Of a stretch of DNA of 64,000 nt, positions 50,903 through 59,610 are shown in pieces. The stretch lies in NCBI RefSeq assembly GCF_042665595.1, contig NZ_JBHTCT010000035.1, forward strand, positions 88,849 through 152,848, read 5' to 3'. The DNA is from Bhargavaea changchunensis. Its GTDB lineage: Bacteria; Bacillota; Bacilli; Bacillales_A; Planococcaceae. Position 1 is the first letter of the stretch. Each line of letters begins with the position of its first letter. The notes below the pieces were generated by a model. That model ran no database searches. It had not been told where the DNA came from and saw only the letters and a list, made by a program, of their open reading frames with translations. Both the position numbers and the translations under genes were made by a program.

Positions 50903-52999
50903 ATGAAGAGGGTGTGGGAAATGGGGGAAAAAGAAAAAGGGACGAGGGCGTTGTACAAGGCGCATGACTTAGAACAATCACTTAACTGCTTTCTCCACCA
51001 GGCGGGGGTGCCATACGAGAGGGTAGGGGAGATTGCAGAGAAGGCAATCGGGAAGGCAGAGGAAGAACAGACTGACGGAGCGGATCCGCGTGTGATTTTG
51101 TTCAGGGCTGCCGCAAGATTGATAGCAGATCCACCTGATGGGGAGGAGGATCAAGAGCTTTTCCGGTTTCAAGAAGACGAACAGCTTAATCGGGAGATCC
51201 GCAATCTGCCTGTTGGAGTCAGACTGCCGTTTGTCCTGATCAGACTTCATGATTTCGGCGCTGCAGAAACGGGTTCCATTTGCCGGATGACAGCCGATGA
51301 GGCACGGACGGCAGCGGAGACGGGTGACCGGATGCTCACAGAAGCTGATCCGGATCGGGATCTTGACCGGCAGCTCAGTCTGCTGCGTCGTGCCTATGGC
51401 CGCATCCGCTATCCGGAACCCGTGGCCCATCAGCCAGAGACTCCGGCCTTGGCTGAACAAGAAAAAGACCGATCCAAGGGAGTACGCTTGTGGGCAGCAG
51501 GAGCCGGGCTTCTTGCCACAGTCGGCCTCCTGATCGCTGCGGCGTTCATCCTCCCGGTACAGGCTGGGCCTGTTGATGCCGCATATGTAAAGAAGCTGGA
51601 GACCCGTTTCGATGAAGAGAAAGCACGGTTCCAGGAAAAGATTGGTGCGCAAGACATGGATATGATGGATTTGTTAACGATACAGGAAGGAAAGTCGGAG
51701 TTCAGTCTGTTCATCTCAAGACTTGACCGTGCCGTACAGAAAGGTCAAGCACCGGCAAAGAAGGAGGCGAACGAGGAGCTGGCAGAAATCTTGGATGTGT
51801 TTGACCTTCCTTCCGAGATGGCCATGCAGCTCAGTGAACAGCCGATTAATCATGATCAATTAAAGAGCAGGGAATATGTACGCGTATTTGAGATGCGGAA
51901 ACAGGAAATGGCAATGATCTTCTCAAACCGATTAATGGAACACATGAATTTTATAGAGGCGGCAATTCATGGCGAGAAATTTGATAAAGAAGGCTTCCTC
52001 GCCAATACCGATGAATATCCCGAATCCCTCCGGTACGCTCTGCAGCTGATGGAGCAAGAAGGCTACGAATTGTCGGAAGAAATCATTCGTTTTGGGGATC
52101 AGGTATATGTGATTCCCGAAAAACTGCCGACCCTTGGAGAACATGCGGATGGACTGGAAGAGTCGGTAGCAAGTGTAATAAGGGTGGCTGAAAGGGTGCC
52201 TCTGCAGAAAATCTCTGATCATGAGCCGGTTGTACTGGAAGAAACACTCCTCGAACTGGAAGAAATGGCCGGTGATAGGAACACAAGTGATCAGTGGAGA
52301 ATGCCGGAAGAATTGGCTGTTCATTATTTTGGGGAATTCGTGTTTGGAGGTGAAAGCGGCAGGGTGTTCGGAGAAGACGGAACAGTATTGGCGGAACGGA
52401 GGGAGCTCTGGAAGCGACTGGCCGGACGGCCAGAGTCTCCTTCCGGAAAATTACTGGAGCCGGTCGTGGCTGAAATGGAAAAGACCGGATGGAAGCGGTC
52501 GAAGTCTTATGATCATCTGGTAACAGCAAGTTATCAATCTGCACTGAAAAGTGCGCGTGAAGGGCATGACCGATATTCAGAAATAGACAATCATGTTTTT
52601 CTGGATGGTTCTTTCGGAAACTCTGATTTTCGGGTAAGGACGGAAACTTTGTATCGGGACCTGACGGCTGCTGGGGATCGGTCACTGCTATCGGACACCA
52701 CTCCGGTCATGGTGGCTGCGCTCGCACTAATTGCTGCAGACAGGGGAGACGTCACAATCATGGAATTGCTTTCTGCAGATGGGAATGCGGCCAATCTAAC
52801 ATGGTTATCGGAAAAAGGATTGACAGAAGCGATTGAAGAAGTCCATCTTTCATTTCATGAAGACGACGTTGTTCCCCATGAGACCGGCGTAAGTGTACCG
52901 GTCAGGGTCGATACATTCTCCGGTTTCGAACAGAAGCAGATTTGGCTGACTCTCACCCCTGAAGGCCTCTGGCTTGTAGACCGCCAGGACGCCCCGTAA
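50903..52999 (+). CDS. Membrane protein with ECF-sigma-like cytoplasmic domain
   Basis: 698 residues; AAAGGAAG seven bases before ATG 50903 and an extended -10 TGGTATAAT at 50885. Residues ~22-78 resemble sigma region 2 (GVPYERVGEIAEKAI then RVILFRAAARLIAD). Residues ~94-146 resemble region 4 (NREIRNLPVGVRLPFVLIRL then MTADEARTA), ending in a possible helix-turn-helix. A Pro/Gln/Glu linker leads to one membrane helix at ~194-219, and the remaining ~480 residues are extracytoplasmic and mainly helical with charged heptad-like stretches (LETRFDEEKARFQEKIG). No enzyme domain recognised. It could be a tethered sigma or a decoy that has lost RNA polymerase binding. Monocistronic. Confidence 0.72.
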   Translation: MKRVWEMGEKEKGTRALYKAHDLEQSLNCFLHQAGVPYERVGEIAEKAIGKAEEEQTDGADPRVILFRAAARLIADPPDGEEDQELFRFQEDEQLNREIRNLPVGVRLPFVLIRLHDFGAAETGSICRMTADEARTAAETGDRMLTEADPDRDLDRQLSLLRRAYGRIRYPEPVAHQPETPALAEQEKDRSKGVRLWAAGAGLLATVGLLIAAAFILPVQAGPVDAAYVKKLETRFDEEKARFQEKIGAQDMDMMDLLTIQEGKSEFSLFISRLDRAVQKGQAPAKKEANEELAEILDVFDLPSEMAMQLSEQPINHDQLKSREYVRVFEMRKQEMAMIFSNRLMEHMNFIEAAIHGEKFDKEGFLANTDEYPESLRYALQLMEQEGYELSEEIIRFGDQVYVIPEKLPTLGEHADGLEESVASVIRVAERVPLQKISDHEPVVLEETLLELEEMAGDRNTSDQWRMPEELAVHYFGEFVFGGESGRVFGEDGTVLAERRELWKRLAGRPESPSGKLLEPVVAEMEKTGWKRSKSYDHLVTASYQSALKSAREGHDRYSEIDNHVFLDGSFGNSDFRVRTETLYRDLTAAGDRSLLSDTTPVMVAALALIAADRGDVTIMELLSADGNAANLTWLSEKGLTEAIEEVHLSFHEDDVVPHETGVSVPVRVDTFSGFEQKQIWLTLTPEGLWLVDRQDAP

Positions 53000-53094
53000 T
53001 CCCGACCGCTTTTTGCCGTAAGCACTCCCGTATGGTATAATTTGCAATGGCCAAATGGCAGATTCGTAAATCAAAGCGATTGGGAGCGGTATTT

Positions 53095-53466
53095 ATGGCA
53101 AGCAACTATCAAGCGGGAGATGTGGTGACCGGGAAGGTCGCAGGCATCCAGCCATATGGGGCATTTATCGCCCTGGACAAGGACACGCAAGGCCTCGTCC
53201 ACATTTCGGAAATCACTTACGGTTTCGTCAAGGACGTCAATGACTATCTGACGGTAGGGGAAGAAGTGAAAGTAAAGGTGCTCGACGTTGATGAGAAGGC
53301 AGGGAAAATCAGCCTCTCGCTCCGCGCTCTTCAGGAACGTCCGCAGACACGGAGGGAGGACCGTCCGAGGAAATCTCTTCAGGACCGCATCGATGAACGG
53401 GAACCGGACGGTTTCAATACGCTCCGCGACAAACTGCAGGACTGGATCCGTCAGTCCGGACAATAA
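53095..53466 (+). CDS. yugI: S1-domain RNA-binding protein (YugI, general stress protein 13 type)
   Basis: 123 residues from ATG 53095 with GGGAGCGG upstream. A single S1 domain fills residues ~5-76 (GDVVTGKVAGIQPYGAFIAL, GLVHISEIT, VKVKVLDVDEKAGKISLSLR); the rest is a basic/charged tail (RPQTRREDRPRKSLQDRIDE). In B. subtilis YugI associates with ribosomes. A terminator follows. Confidence 0.93.
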   Translation: MASNYQAGDVVTGKVAGIQPYGAFIALDKDTQGLVHISEITYGFVKDVNDYLTVGEEVKVKVLDVDEKAGKISLSLRALQERPQTRREDRPRKSLQDRIDEREPDGFNTLRDKLQDWIRQSGQ

Positions 53467-53469
53467 TCG

Positions 53470-53521
53470 AAAAAAGCAAGGAAGCCTATCCGGTATGAAC
53501 CGGACGCTTCCTTGCTTTTTT
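53470..53521 (+). terminator. Bidirectional terminator between yugI and the regulator
   Basis: AAAAAAGCAAGGAAGC pairs with GCTTCCTTGCTTTTTT, with an inner TCCGGT/ACCGGA hairpin. Confidence 0.92.
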
Positions 53522-53543
53522 ATTTTCAGAGAAGGAGTTTTCT

Positions 53544-54857
53544 TCATTGGCCATTCCGGATTTTCTTCAGGTGATACTGCAGATTCTGGCGGCTCATTCC
53601 GAGTGCGTGCGCCGCTTTCGTGACATTGCCTTCGAATACATTCATCACTTTCGACAAATAATAATCCTCTGCTTCACGGAGGTAAGTATCCAAGGGAAGA
53701 AACTCTTGGCCCTCGCTCATCACGAAGTCCTGCGGCCGCTTGGCAGGAGAGAATTCCTCCTGTACCTTCAGTTTAAAATGGTGGGGCAGGAGATCTTGTG
53801 AAATCTCGGTCTCCGTCGTAAGGAGCGAAGTGATCTCTTCGAGAAGCAGTTCGACTTCCTTCAGGTTTCCCGGCCAAGTATACGAGTCGAATGTTTCCCT
53901 GACTTCCGAAGATAGCCCTCTTACTGCAGAACCGAAGCGCCTGCGGTGGCGTTCCAGGTAATCGTCGATGAATGGCCACAAGTCGTCCATCCGCTTTCTG
54001 AGCGGCGGGATATAGATCGTGATGGACGAAAAGAAATAGTAGAGACCCTTCAATAACGATCCGTTTGCAATCAGATCAAATGCATCCCCGCCGATGCTGG
54101 CGATGTACTGCCTGGAATCATCCCCGAGAGACTCAAGTTCCCTGAGCAGTTCTTCTTGCAGTTTTATGGGCATCAGGTCAATCCGGTCACAGAAAACGGT
54201 ACAGGTCTCTTCCTTGCTGATCGCTTTCATCGTCCGGTGGATGTCTGCAGAGTCCAAACCAGGGCAGAAGAGGGTGTAGTAAGGGCTCCCGGCATTTGCC
54301 GAACCATTATGCATGGCACCTGCTAGCAGATCCTTCCCGGTGCCGGTTTCCCCGGTGAGTAAAACAGGAAGATCCGCATCAGCCGCTTTTTTTGCCGTGG
54401 CGATCACGGATTTCATCGTTTCGCTTTCAGCCGAGATGGAAGCGAACGTGACGTTCTCATCGTAGGTCCGGAGCGGCTGGTGGACGAATTTTTCCAGCGC
54501 GGTCACATCCCGGGCCAGTTCCACGGCGCCGATCATTCCTTCCGGCCCGATCACCGGATAGGTGTCATTCACTGTGGTGATTTCCTGTCCGTTCCGGTTC
54601 CAGTAAGTCTGTTTGACATTCCGGACCGGCTCTCCACTCCTGATGACTTTCATAAGCGTGCTCTCCTCCTGGCCGAACCGGAACATATCCAGCACACTCC
54701 GGTCGGCCAGGTCGTCGAGGTCGAGTCCTTCGATTTGCTTCATTTTCTCGTTGTAGATGACGGTCCTTCCATTCATGTCAACGGCGTGGATGCCGAGAGC
54801 GGCATGTTCCACGGCGAATTCGTAGAAGGGCCATAGCGAGTCTTTTTCGATAGACAT
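53544..54857 (-). CDS. PAS-AAA-HTH transcriptional regulator of the roc genes, GAFTGA-less
   Basis: 437 residues from ATG 54857 (GAGGTGG upstream). A PAS sensor domain at ~10-115 is followed by a sigma-54-activator-type AAA domain (Walker A GETGTGKD at 169-176; Walker-B-like VFCDRID at ~221-227) and a Fis-type HTH (NVTKAAHALGMSRQNLQYHL). The segment that should contain the GAFTGA loop is missing: MHNGSANAGSPYYTLFCPG goes straight to IHRTMKAIS. Proteins without this loop cannot open sigma-54 promoters. Placed divergently from rocA, so it likely senses an arginine, ornithine or proline signal and controls the roc genes, in the manner of RocR but through another holoenzyme. Confidence 0.88.
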   Translation of the reverse strand: MSIEKDSLWPFYEFAVEHAALGIHAVDMNGRTVIYNEKMKQIEGLDLDDLADRSVLDMFRFGQEESTLMKVIRSGEPVRNVKQTYWNRNGQEITTVNDTYPVIGPEGMIGAVELARDVTALEKFVHQPLRTYDENVTFASISAESETMKSVIATAKKAADADLPVLLTGETGTGKDLLAGAMHNGSANAGSPYYTLFCPGLDSADIHRTMKAISKEETCTVFCDRIDLMPIKLQEELLRELESLGDDSRQYIASIGGDAFDLIANGSLLKGLYYFFSSITIYIPPLRKRMDDLWPFIDDYLERHRRRFGSAVRGLSSEVRETFDSYTWPGNLKEVELLLEEITSLLTTETEISQDLLPHHFKLKVQEEFSPAKRPQDFVMSEGQEFLPLDTYLREAEDYYLSKVMNVFEGNVTKAAHALGMSRQNLQYHLKKIRNGQ

Positions 54858-54878
54858 GGTCCACCTCAAAATAGTTTT

Positions 54879-54915
54879 TTGCGTTTTTCAAATGATTAAG
54901 ACTTGAAATTCGCAA
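54879..54915. promoter_or_regulatory. Long inverted repeat, candidate operator between regulator and rocA
   Basis: TTGCGTTTTTCAA (54879-54891) and TTGAAATTCGCAA (54903-54915) are inverted copies matching at 11 of 13 positions, separated by 11 bases. The right arm covers the -35 region of the rocA promoter. Its size fits a dimeric Fis-type HTH protein, so the divergent regulator is the likely ligand. Confidence 0.7.
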
Positions 54916-54931
54916 TGATCTTTTGCATTAT
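54903..54931 (+). promoter_or_regulatory. Candidate sigma-A promoter of rocA
   Basis: TTGAAA (54903-54908), 17-base spacer, CATTAT (54926-54931). TTTTGCA at 54921-54927 lacks a GG pair ten bases upstream, so no sigma-54 site is present. Confidence 0.55.
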
Positions 54932-55000
54932 TATAAGTGTGAAACGAAAAGAGCGCAAATATTTTTAGCGTCTCGAACATAATCAGGAGGAGGAGTTCAA

Positions 55001-56545
55001 TTGATTCCTTACAAACATGAGCCACTTACGGACTTTTCGAATGAAGAAAACCGATCTGCGTACGAGCAAGGGTTCAAGGTAGTAAAAGAGTACCTTGGTC
55101 AGGAAATTCCGCTCATCATCGGCGGTGAACGCATCTACACGGATGATAAGATGGAAAACTTCAACCCATCCAACCGTGAAGAGATAATCGGATACGTTTC
55201 GAAGGCGACCCAGGAGCATGCTGAAAAAGCGATGCAGGTTGCACAAGAGACGTTCAAGACCTGGAAAAAGGTGAAGCCTGAAGTCCGTGCAGATGTCCTT
55301 TTCCGTGCTGCAGCAATAGCACGCCGCCGCAAGTTCGAACTCTCGGCGCTTCTTTCCAAAGAAGCCGGCAAGCCTTGGCCTGAGGCGGATGCTGACGTGG
55401 CTGAGGGAATCGACTTCCTGGAATATTACGGACGTCAGATGGTCGCAATGAAGGATGGTGTTCCGATTGCGCAACGTCCGGGCGAAGACAACCGCTTCAA
55501 TTACATTCCTCTGGGAGTCGGTGTCGTCATCTCCCCTTGGAACTTTGCTTTCGCCATCATGGCGGGAACAGCGGTTGCTGCAGCTGTTACGGGGAATACG
55601 GTTCTCCTGAAGCCGGCATCCAATACATCGGTTATCGCCTATAAGTTCGTCGAGCTCATGGAACAGGCAGGTCTTCCTGCGGGCGTCATCAACTTTGTTC
55701 CGGGATCCAGCCGCGATATTGGCGACTACCTGGTCGATCACCCGAAAACCCGCTTCGTCAGCTTCACGGGCTCCCGCGAAGTGGGCGTACGCATCTTTGA
55801 GCGCGCAGCGAAAGTACAAGAAGGACAGATCTGGCTCAAGCGTGTCATCGCGGAAATGGGCGGCAAGGATACAATCGTCGTTGACAGCGATGCTGACCTT
55901 GAACTGGCGGCACAGTCGATCGTCAAGTCCGCGTTCGGCTTCAGTGGCCAGAAATGTTCGGCATGTTCGCGCGCGGTCATCGTGAGCGACGTCTACGATC
56001 AGGTTCTTGACCGTGTGACGGAACTGACGAAAGAACTGACAGTCGGCGATCCGGAAGACTACAACAACTTCATGGGGCCTGTCATTGACAAGGGATCCTA
56101 CGACAAGATCCTCGATTACGTAGAAATCGGCAAGGAAGAAGGCCGTCTCGTTCTCGGAGGCACCGGCGACGACTCCAAAGGCTACTTCGTCAACCCGACG
56201 ATTTTCGCGGATGTTGATCCGGAAGCACGCATCATGAAGGAAGAGATCTTCGGACCGGTTGTGGCCTTCGCAAAGGCAAAAGACTTTGACGAAGCGATCG
56301 ACATTGCCAACAACACCGACTACGGCCTGACAGGTGCGGTGATTTCAAACAACCGTTTCCACCTGGAAAAAGCACGCGAGGACTTCCACGTCGGAAACCT
56401 CTACTTTAACCGCGGCTGCACGGCTGCAGTTGTCGGCTATCAGCCATTCGGCGGATTCAACATGTCCGGAACCGATTCGAAAGCGGGCGGACCTGACTAC
56501 CTTGCTCTTCATATGCAGGCGAAGACCGTTTCGGAGATGCACTGA
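55001..56545 (+). CDS. rocA: 1-pyrroline-5-carboxylate dehydrogenase
   Basis: 514 residues from TTG 55001, just after AGGAGGAGG. NVLLKPASNTS, the glutamate motif AEMGGKDTIVVD, and the nucleophile in GFSGQKCSACSRAV (Cys around residue 320) are the class 4 aldehyde dehydrogenase motifs. It oxidises glutamate semialdehyde / P5C to glutamate with NAD. It is the final step shared by arginine/ornithine and proline breakdown; rocD and a glutamate dehydrogenase follow in the same direction. Confidence 0.96.
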   Translation: MIPYKHEPLTDFSNEENRSAYEQGFKVVKEYLGQEIPLIIGGERIYTDDKMENFNPSNREEIIGYVSKATQEHAEKAMQVAQETFKTWKKVKPEVRADVLFRAAAIARRRKFELSALLSKEAGKPWPEADADVAEGIDFLEYYGRQMVAMKDGVPIAQRPGEDNRFNYIPLGVGVVISPWNFAFAIMAGTAVAAAVTGNTVLLKPASNTSVIAYKFVELMEQAGLPAGVINFVPGSSRDIGDYLVDHPKTRFVSFTGSREVGVRIFERAAKVQEGQIWLKRVIAEMGGKDTIVVDSDADLELAAQSIVKSAFGFSGQKCSACSRAVIVSDVYDQVLDRVTELTKELTVGDPEDYNNFMGPVIDKGSYDKILDYVEIGKEEGRLVLGGTGDDSKGYFVNPTIFADVDPEARIMKEEIFGPVVAFAKAKDFDEAIDIANNTDYGLTGAVISNNRFHLEKAREDFHVGNLYFNRGCTAAVVGYQPFGGFNMSGTDSKAGGPDYLALHMQAKTVSEMH

Positions 56546-56630
56546 TCGCCGGAATAGGATTATACTAGTAACAATTTGAGGCGGACCGCTCAATGTGAGT
56601 CCGCCTTTTATATGAGGGAGGATGAGAAGG

Positions 56631-57824
56631 ATGACAAAGACACAGCAGATCATTGAACAGACGGACAAGTATGGGGCAAGAAACTACAATCCGCTGCCGA
56701 TCGTTATTTCCGAAGCAGAAGGGGTTTGGGTAAAGGATCCTGAAGGAAATAAGTATATGGATATGCTTTCCGCCTATTCCGCGGTGAACCAGGGCCACCG
56801 ACACCCGAAAATCATCCAGGCACTGAAGGACCAGGCAGACAGGGTGACGCTGACATCGCGTGCATTCCACAACGACCAGTTGGCGCCATGGTATGAAAAA
56901 GTCAGCACACTTACCGGCAAAGGCATGGTCCTGCCGATGAACACCGGAGCAGAGGCAGTCGAAACTGCTTTCAAGGCGGCTCGCCGCTGGGCTTACGATG
57001 TAAAAGGTGTCGAAGAGGGCAAGGCCGAAATCATCGTCTGCAACGGCAATTTCCATGGCCGTACGATGACTGCTGTATCGATGTCATCCGATCCTGAATA
57101 TCAGCGCGGCTTCGGCCCGATGCTGCCGGGCATCGTCCATATCGATTACGGCGATCTCGAAGCACTAAAAAGCGCTGTTAACGGAAATACCGCCGCAATC
57201 ATCCTCGAGCCGATCCAGGGCGAGGCGGGCATCATCATCCCGCGTGAAGGCTTCCTTAAAGAAGCACGAGAATTCTGCCGCGAAAACAACGTTCTCTTCA
57301 TCGCGGACGAAATCCAGGCCGGGCTGGCCCGCACAGGCAAAATGTTCGCATGCGAGTGGGAAGGTGTAGACCCGGATATGTATATTCTCGGCAAGGCACT
57401 TGGGGGCGGAGTGTTCCCGATTTCTTGCGTTGCTGCAGACAAGGATGTTCTGGGTGTATTCAATCCGGGTTCCCACGGCTCGACATTCGGTGGAAATCCG
57501 ATGGCTTGCGCAGTCTCAATCGCTTCGCTCGAAGTGCTTGAGGAAGAGAATCTGGCGGACAAGGCTCTTGAACTCGGTGAATACTTCATGGCCGAACTGA
57601 GCAAAATCGACAACACGGACATCAAGGAAGTACGCGGCCGCGGGCTCTTTATCGGAGTCGAGCTGCATTCCGATGCACGTCCATACTGCGAGAAGCTGAA
57701 AGAACTCGGCCTGCTCTGCAAGGAAACGCATGACACGGTCATCCGTTTCGCTCCACCGCTCGTCATCTCCAAAGAAGAGATTGACTGGGCACTCGGCAAA
57801 ATCCGCGAAGTATTTGCGGCATAA
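56631..57824 (+). CDS. rocD: Ornithine aminotransferase
   Basis: 397 residues from ATG 56631; GGGAGG (56614-56619) is properly spaced for this start, while ATG 56622 is too near. Class III aminotransferase motifs: MLSAYSAVNQGHRHPKI, NTGAEAVETAFKAAR, FIADEIQAGLARTGK and the PLP lysine in YILGKALGGGVFPIS. It transfers the delta-amino group of ornithine to 2-oxoglutarate, giving glutamate semialdehyde for RocA. Confidence 0.96.
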   Translation: MTKTQQIIEQTDKYGARNYNPLPIVISEAEGVWVKDPEGNKYMDMLSAYSAVNQGHRHPKIIQALKDQADRVTLTSRAFHNDQLAPWYEKVSTLTGKGMVLPMNTGAEAVETAFKAARRWAYDVKGVEEGKAEIIVCNGNFHGRTMTAVSMSSDPEYQRGFGPMLPGIVHIDYGDLEALKSAVNGNTAAIILEPIQGEAGIIIPREGFLKEAREFCRENNVLFIADEIQAGLARTGKMFACEWEGVDPDMYILGKALGGGVFPISCVAADKDVLGVFNPGSHGSTFGGNPMACAVSIASLEVLEEENLADKALELGEYFMAELSKIDNTDIKEVRGRGLFIGVELHSDARPYCEKLKELGLLCKETHDTVIRFAPPLVISKEEIDWALGKIREVFAA

Positions 57825-57926
57825 ACTTTGTGTATGAATTGTGAACTTGAGCCGACAACAAACCGTTGATCTATGTTACAATGTTGCCGAGCATCCTATT
57901 ATGATTTAAAGAGGCGAATCAATACC

Positions 57927-59171
57927 ATGAGCGAGAACACAAATCTTGTTACCTCCACACAGAAAGTAATCCATGAAGCACTGGATAAATTGGGCTACGA
58001 TGAAGGCATGTACGAACTGCTTAAAGAGCCGATCCGCATGACGGAAGTCCGCATTCCGATCCGTATGGACGACAATAAAGTCAAGGTCTTCACGGGTTAC
58101 CGCGCACAGCACAACGATGCCGTCGGTCCGACAAAGGGCGGCGTGCGTTTCCACCCGGGCGTGTCGGCTGATGAGGTCCGCGCGCTGTCGATGTGGATGA
58201 CGATGAAAGCCGGAATTGTTGACCTGCCATATGGCGGCGGCAAGGGAGGCATCATTTGCGATCCCCGTGAAATGTCCATGGGAGAACTTGAGCGCCTTAG
58301 CCGCGGATATGTCCGTGCGCTCAGCCAGGTGATGGGACCTGCAAAGGATATCCCTGCGCCTGACGTTATGACAAACGCTCAGATCATGGCTTGGATGATG
58401 GATGAATACAGCCGGATTGACGAGTTCAACTCCCCGGGCTTCATCACGGGCAAGCCAATCGTTCTTGGCGGTTCACAGGGACGTGACCGCGCAACTGCTG
58501 AAGGTGTCATCATCTCGATCCGTGAAGCGGCAAAGCGCATCGGCATCGAAGTCGAAGGCGCGCGTGTCATCATTCAGGGCTTCGGCAACGCCGGAAGCTA
58601 CCTCTCCAAGTTCCTCCACGATGCCGGTGCGAAAGTCATCGCGATCTCGGATGCCTACGGAGCGCTTCATAACCCGGACGGCCTGGATATCGACTATCTT
58701 CTTGACCGCCGTGACAGCTTCGGTACGGTGACGACTCTGTTCGAAGACACAATCACGAACGATGAGATGTTCAAGCTGGACTGTGACATCCTCGTTCCTG
58801 CAGCGCTTGAGAACCAGCTCCATGAAGGCAATGCAAACGACATCAAGGCGAAAATCGTCGTCGAAGCAGCCAACGGAGCTTCCACTTCCGAAGCCACAAA
58901 AATCATGACTGACCGCGGAATCTTCCTTGTGCCTGACGTTCTTGCAAGTGCCGGCGGTGTCACGGTATCTTACTTTGAATGGGTCCAGAACAATCAGGGC
59001 TATTACTGGACCGAGGAAGAGGTTCATGAAAAGCTTTACCAGAAGATGACCGAGGCATTTGAAAATGTCTATAACACAGCCAAATCCCGCAACATTGATA
59101 TGCGTCTCGCTGCATACATGGTCGGTATCCGCAGAACCGCGGAAGCTGCCCGTTTCCGCGGCTGGGCGTGA
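57927..59171 (+). CDS. rocG: NAD-dependent glutamate dehydrogenase (RocG/GudB type)
   Basis: 414 residues from ATG 57927, with AAAGAGGCG upstream at a somewhat long distance. GPTKGGVRFHPGVSADE, DLPYGGGKGGIICDP (catalytic lysine) and the dinucleotide fold IQGFGNAGSYLSKFLHDAGA are conserved. It deaminates glutamate to 2-oxoglutarate and ammonia, completing the roc route. RocG and GudB cannot be told apart from this sequence; the name follows its placement behind rocA and rocD. Terminator directly after. Confidence 0.93.
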   Translation: MSENTNLVTSTQKVIHEALDKLGYDEGMYELLKEPIRMTEVRIPIRMDDNKVKVFTGYRAQHNDAVGPTKGGVRFHPGVSADEVRALSMWMTMKAGIVDLPYGGGKGGIICDPREMSMGELERLSRGYVRALSQVMGPAKDIPAPDVMTNAQIMAWMMDEYSRIDEFNSPGFITGKPIVLGGSQGRDRATAEGVIISIREAAKRIGIEVEGARVIIQGFGNAGSYLSKFLHDAGAKVIAISDAYGALHNPDGLDIDYLLDRRDSFGTVTTLFEDTITNDEMFKLDCDILVPAALENQLHEGNANDIKAKIVVEAANGASTSEATKIMTDRGIFLVPDVLASAGGVTVSYFEWVQNNQGYYWTEEEVHEKLYQKMTEAFENVYNTAKSRNIDMRLAAYMVGIRRTAEAARFRGWA

Positions 59172-59183
59172 GGTAACAAGTCA

Positions 59184-59217
59184 GGACCGTCCCCGGATCG
59201 GGGACGGTCCATTTTTC
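59184..59217 (+). terminator. Bidirectional terminator after glutamate dehydrogenase
   Basis: GGACCGTCCCCG/CGGGGACGGTCC followed by ATTTTT. Confidence 0.92.
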
Positions 59218-59488
59218 ATTTCTCTTCCATCATCCCTGCCGGCGGACGTGTCTGCCATTCGTACTCGTCCTGCTCAACCCGCAGGGGCCGTTCCGGCTCA
59301 TCCCTGAACAGATAGCTGAGACTCACCAAGCCGCCAATTGCGACGAGGCCGTAGATGATGCGGGCCACGAGGGTATCTCTGCCGCCGGCCAATTCAGCAA
59401 CGGCATCGAAATTGAACAGTGCCACGAGGCCCCAGTTAAGGGCACCGATGATGGTGAGAGCAAGAGCGATTTTGCGGAAAGTATCCAT
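59216..59488 (-). CDS. yuzA: DUF378 family membrane protein (YuzA-like)
   Basis: 90 residues from ATG 59488, preceded by AGGAGGTGG; the longer reading frame to 59620 antisense to the next gene is rejected. Two helices: FRKIALALTIIGALNWGLVALF, the DUF378 hallmark ending in GALNWGL, and TLVARIIYGLVAIGGLVSLSYL. The C-terminus is acidic and probably cytoplasmic. Function unknown. Divergent from the alcohol dehydrogenase gene. Confidence 0.9.
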   Translation of the reverse strand: MDTFRKIALALTIIGALNWGLVALFNFDAVAELAGGRDTLVARIIYGLVAIGGLVSLSYLFRDEPERPLRVEQDEYEWQTRPPAGMMEEK

Positions 59489-59610
59489 AATAGCGCCACC
59501 TCCTCTTATATAGGATGGACGCGCCATCTCAGGTTTATTCGCCGGATAGGTGCCGGAATAATGGAAAACATCGGTTCTTCGTGAGAAAATATACCGGAGG
59601 AGGCGAGGAC

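Noticed and set aside
54901..54935. Sigma-54 promoter for rocA (TTTTGCA)
   Set aside because: The GG pair expected ten bases upstream of GC is absent, and the divergent regulator lacks GAFTGA.
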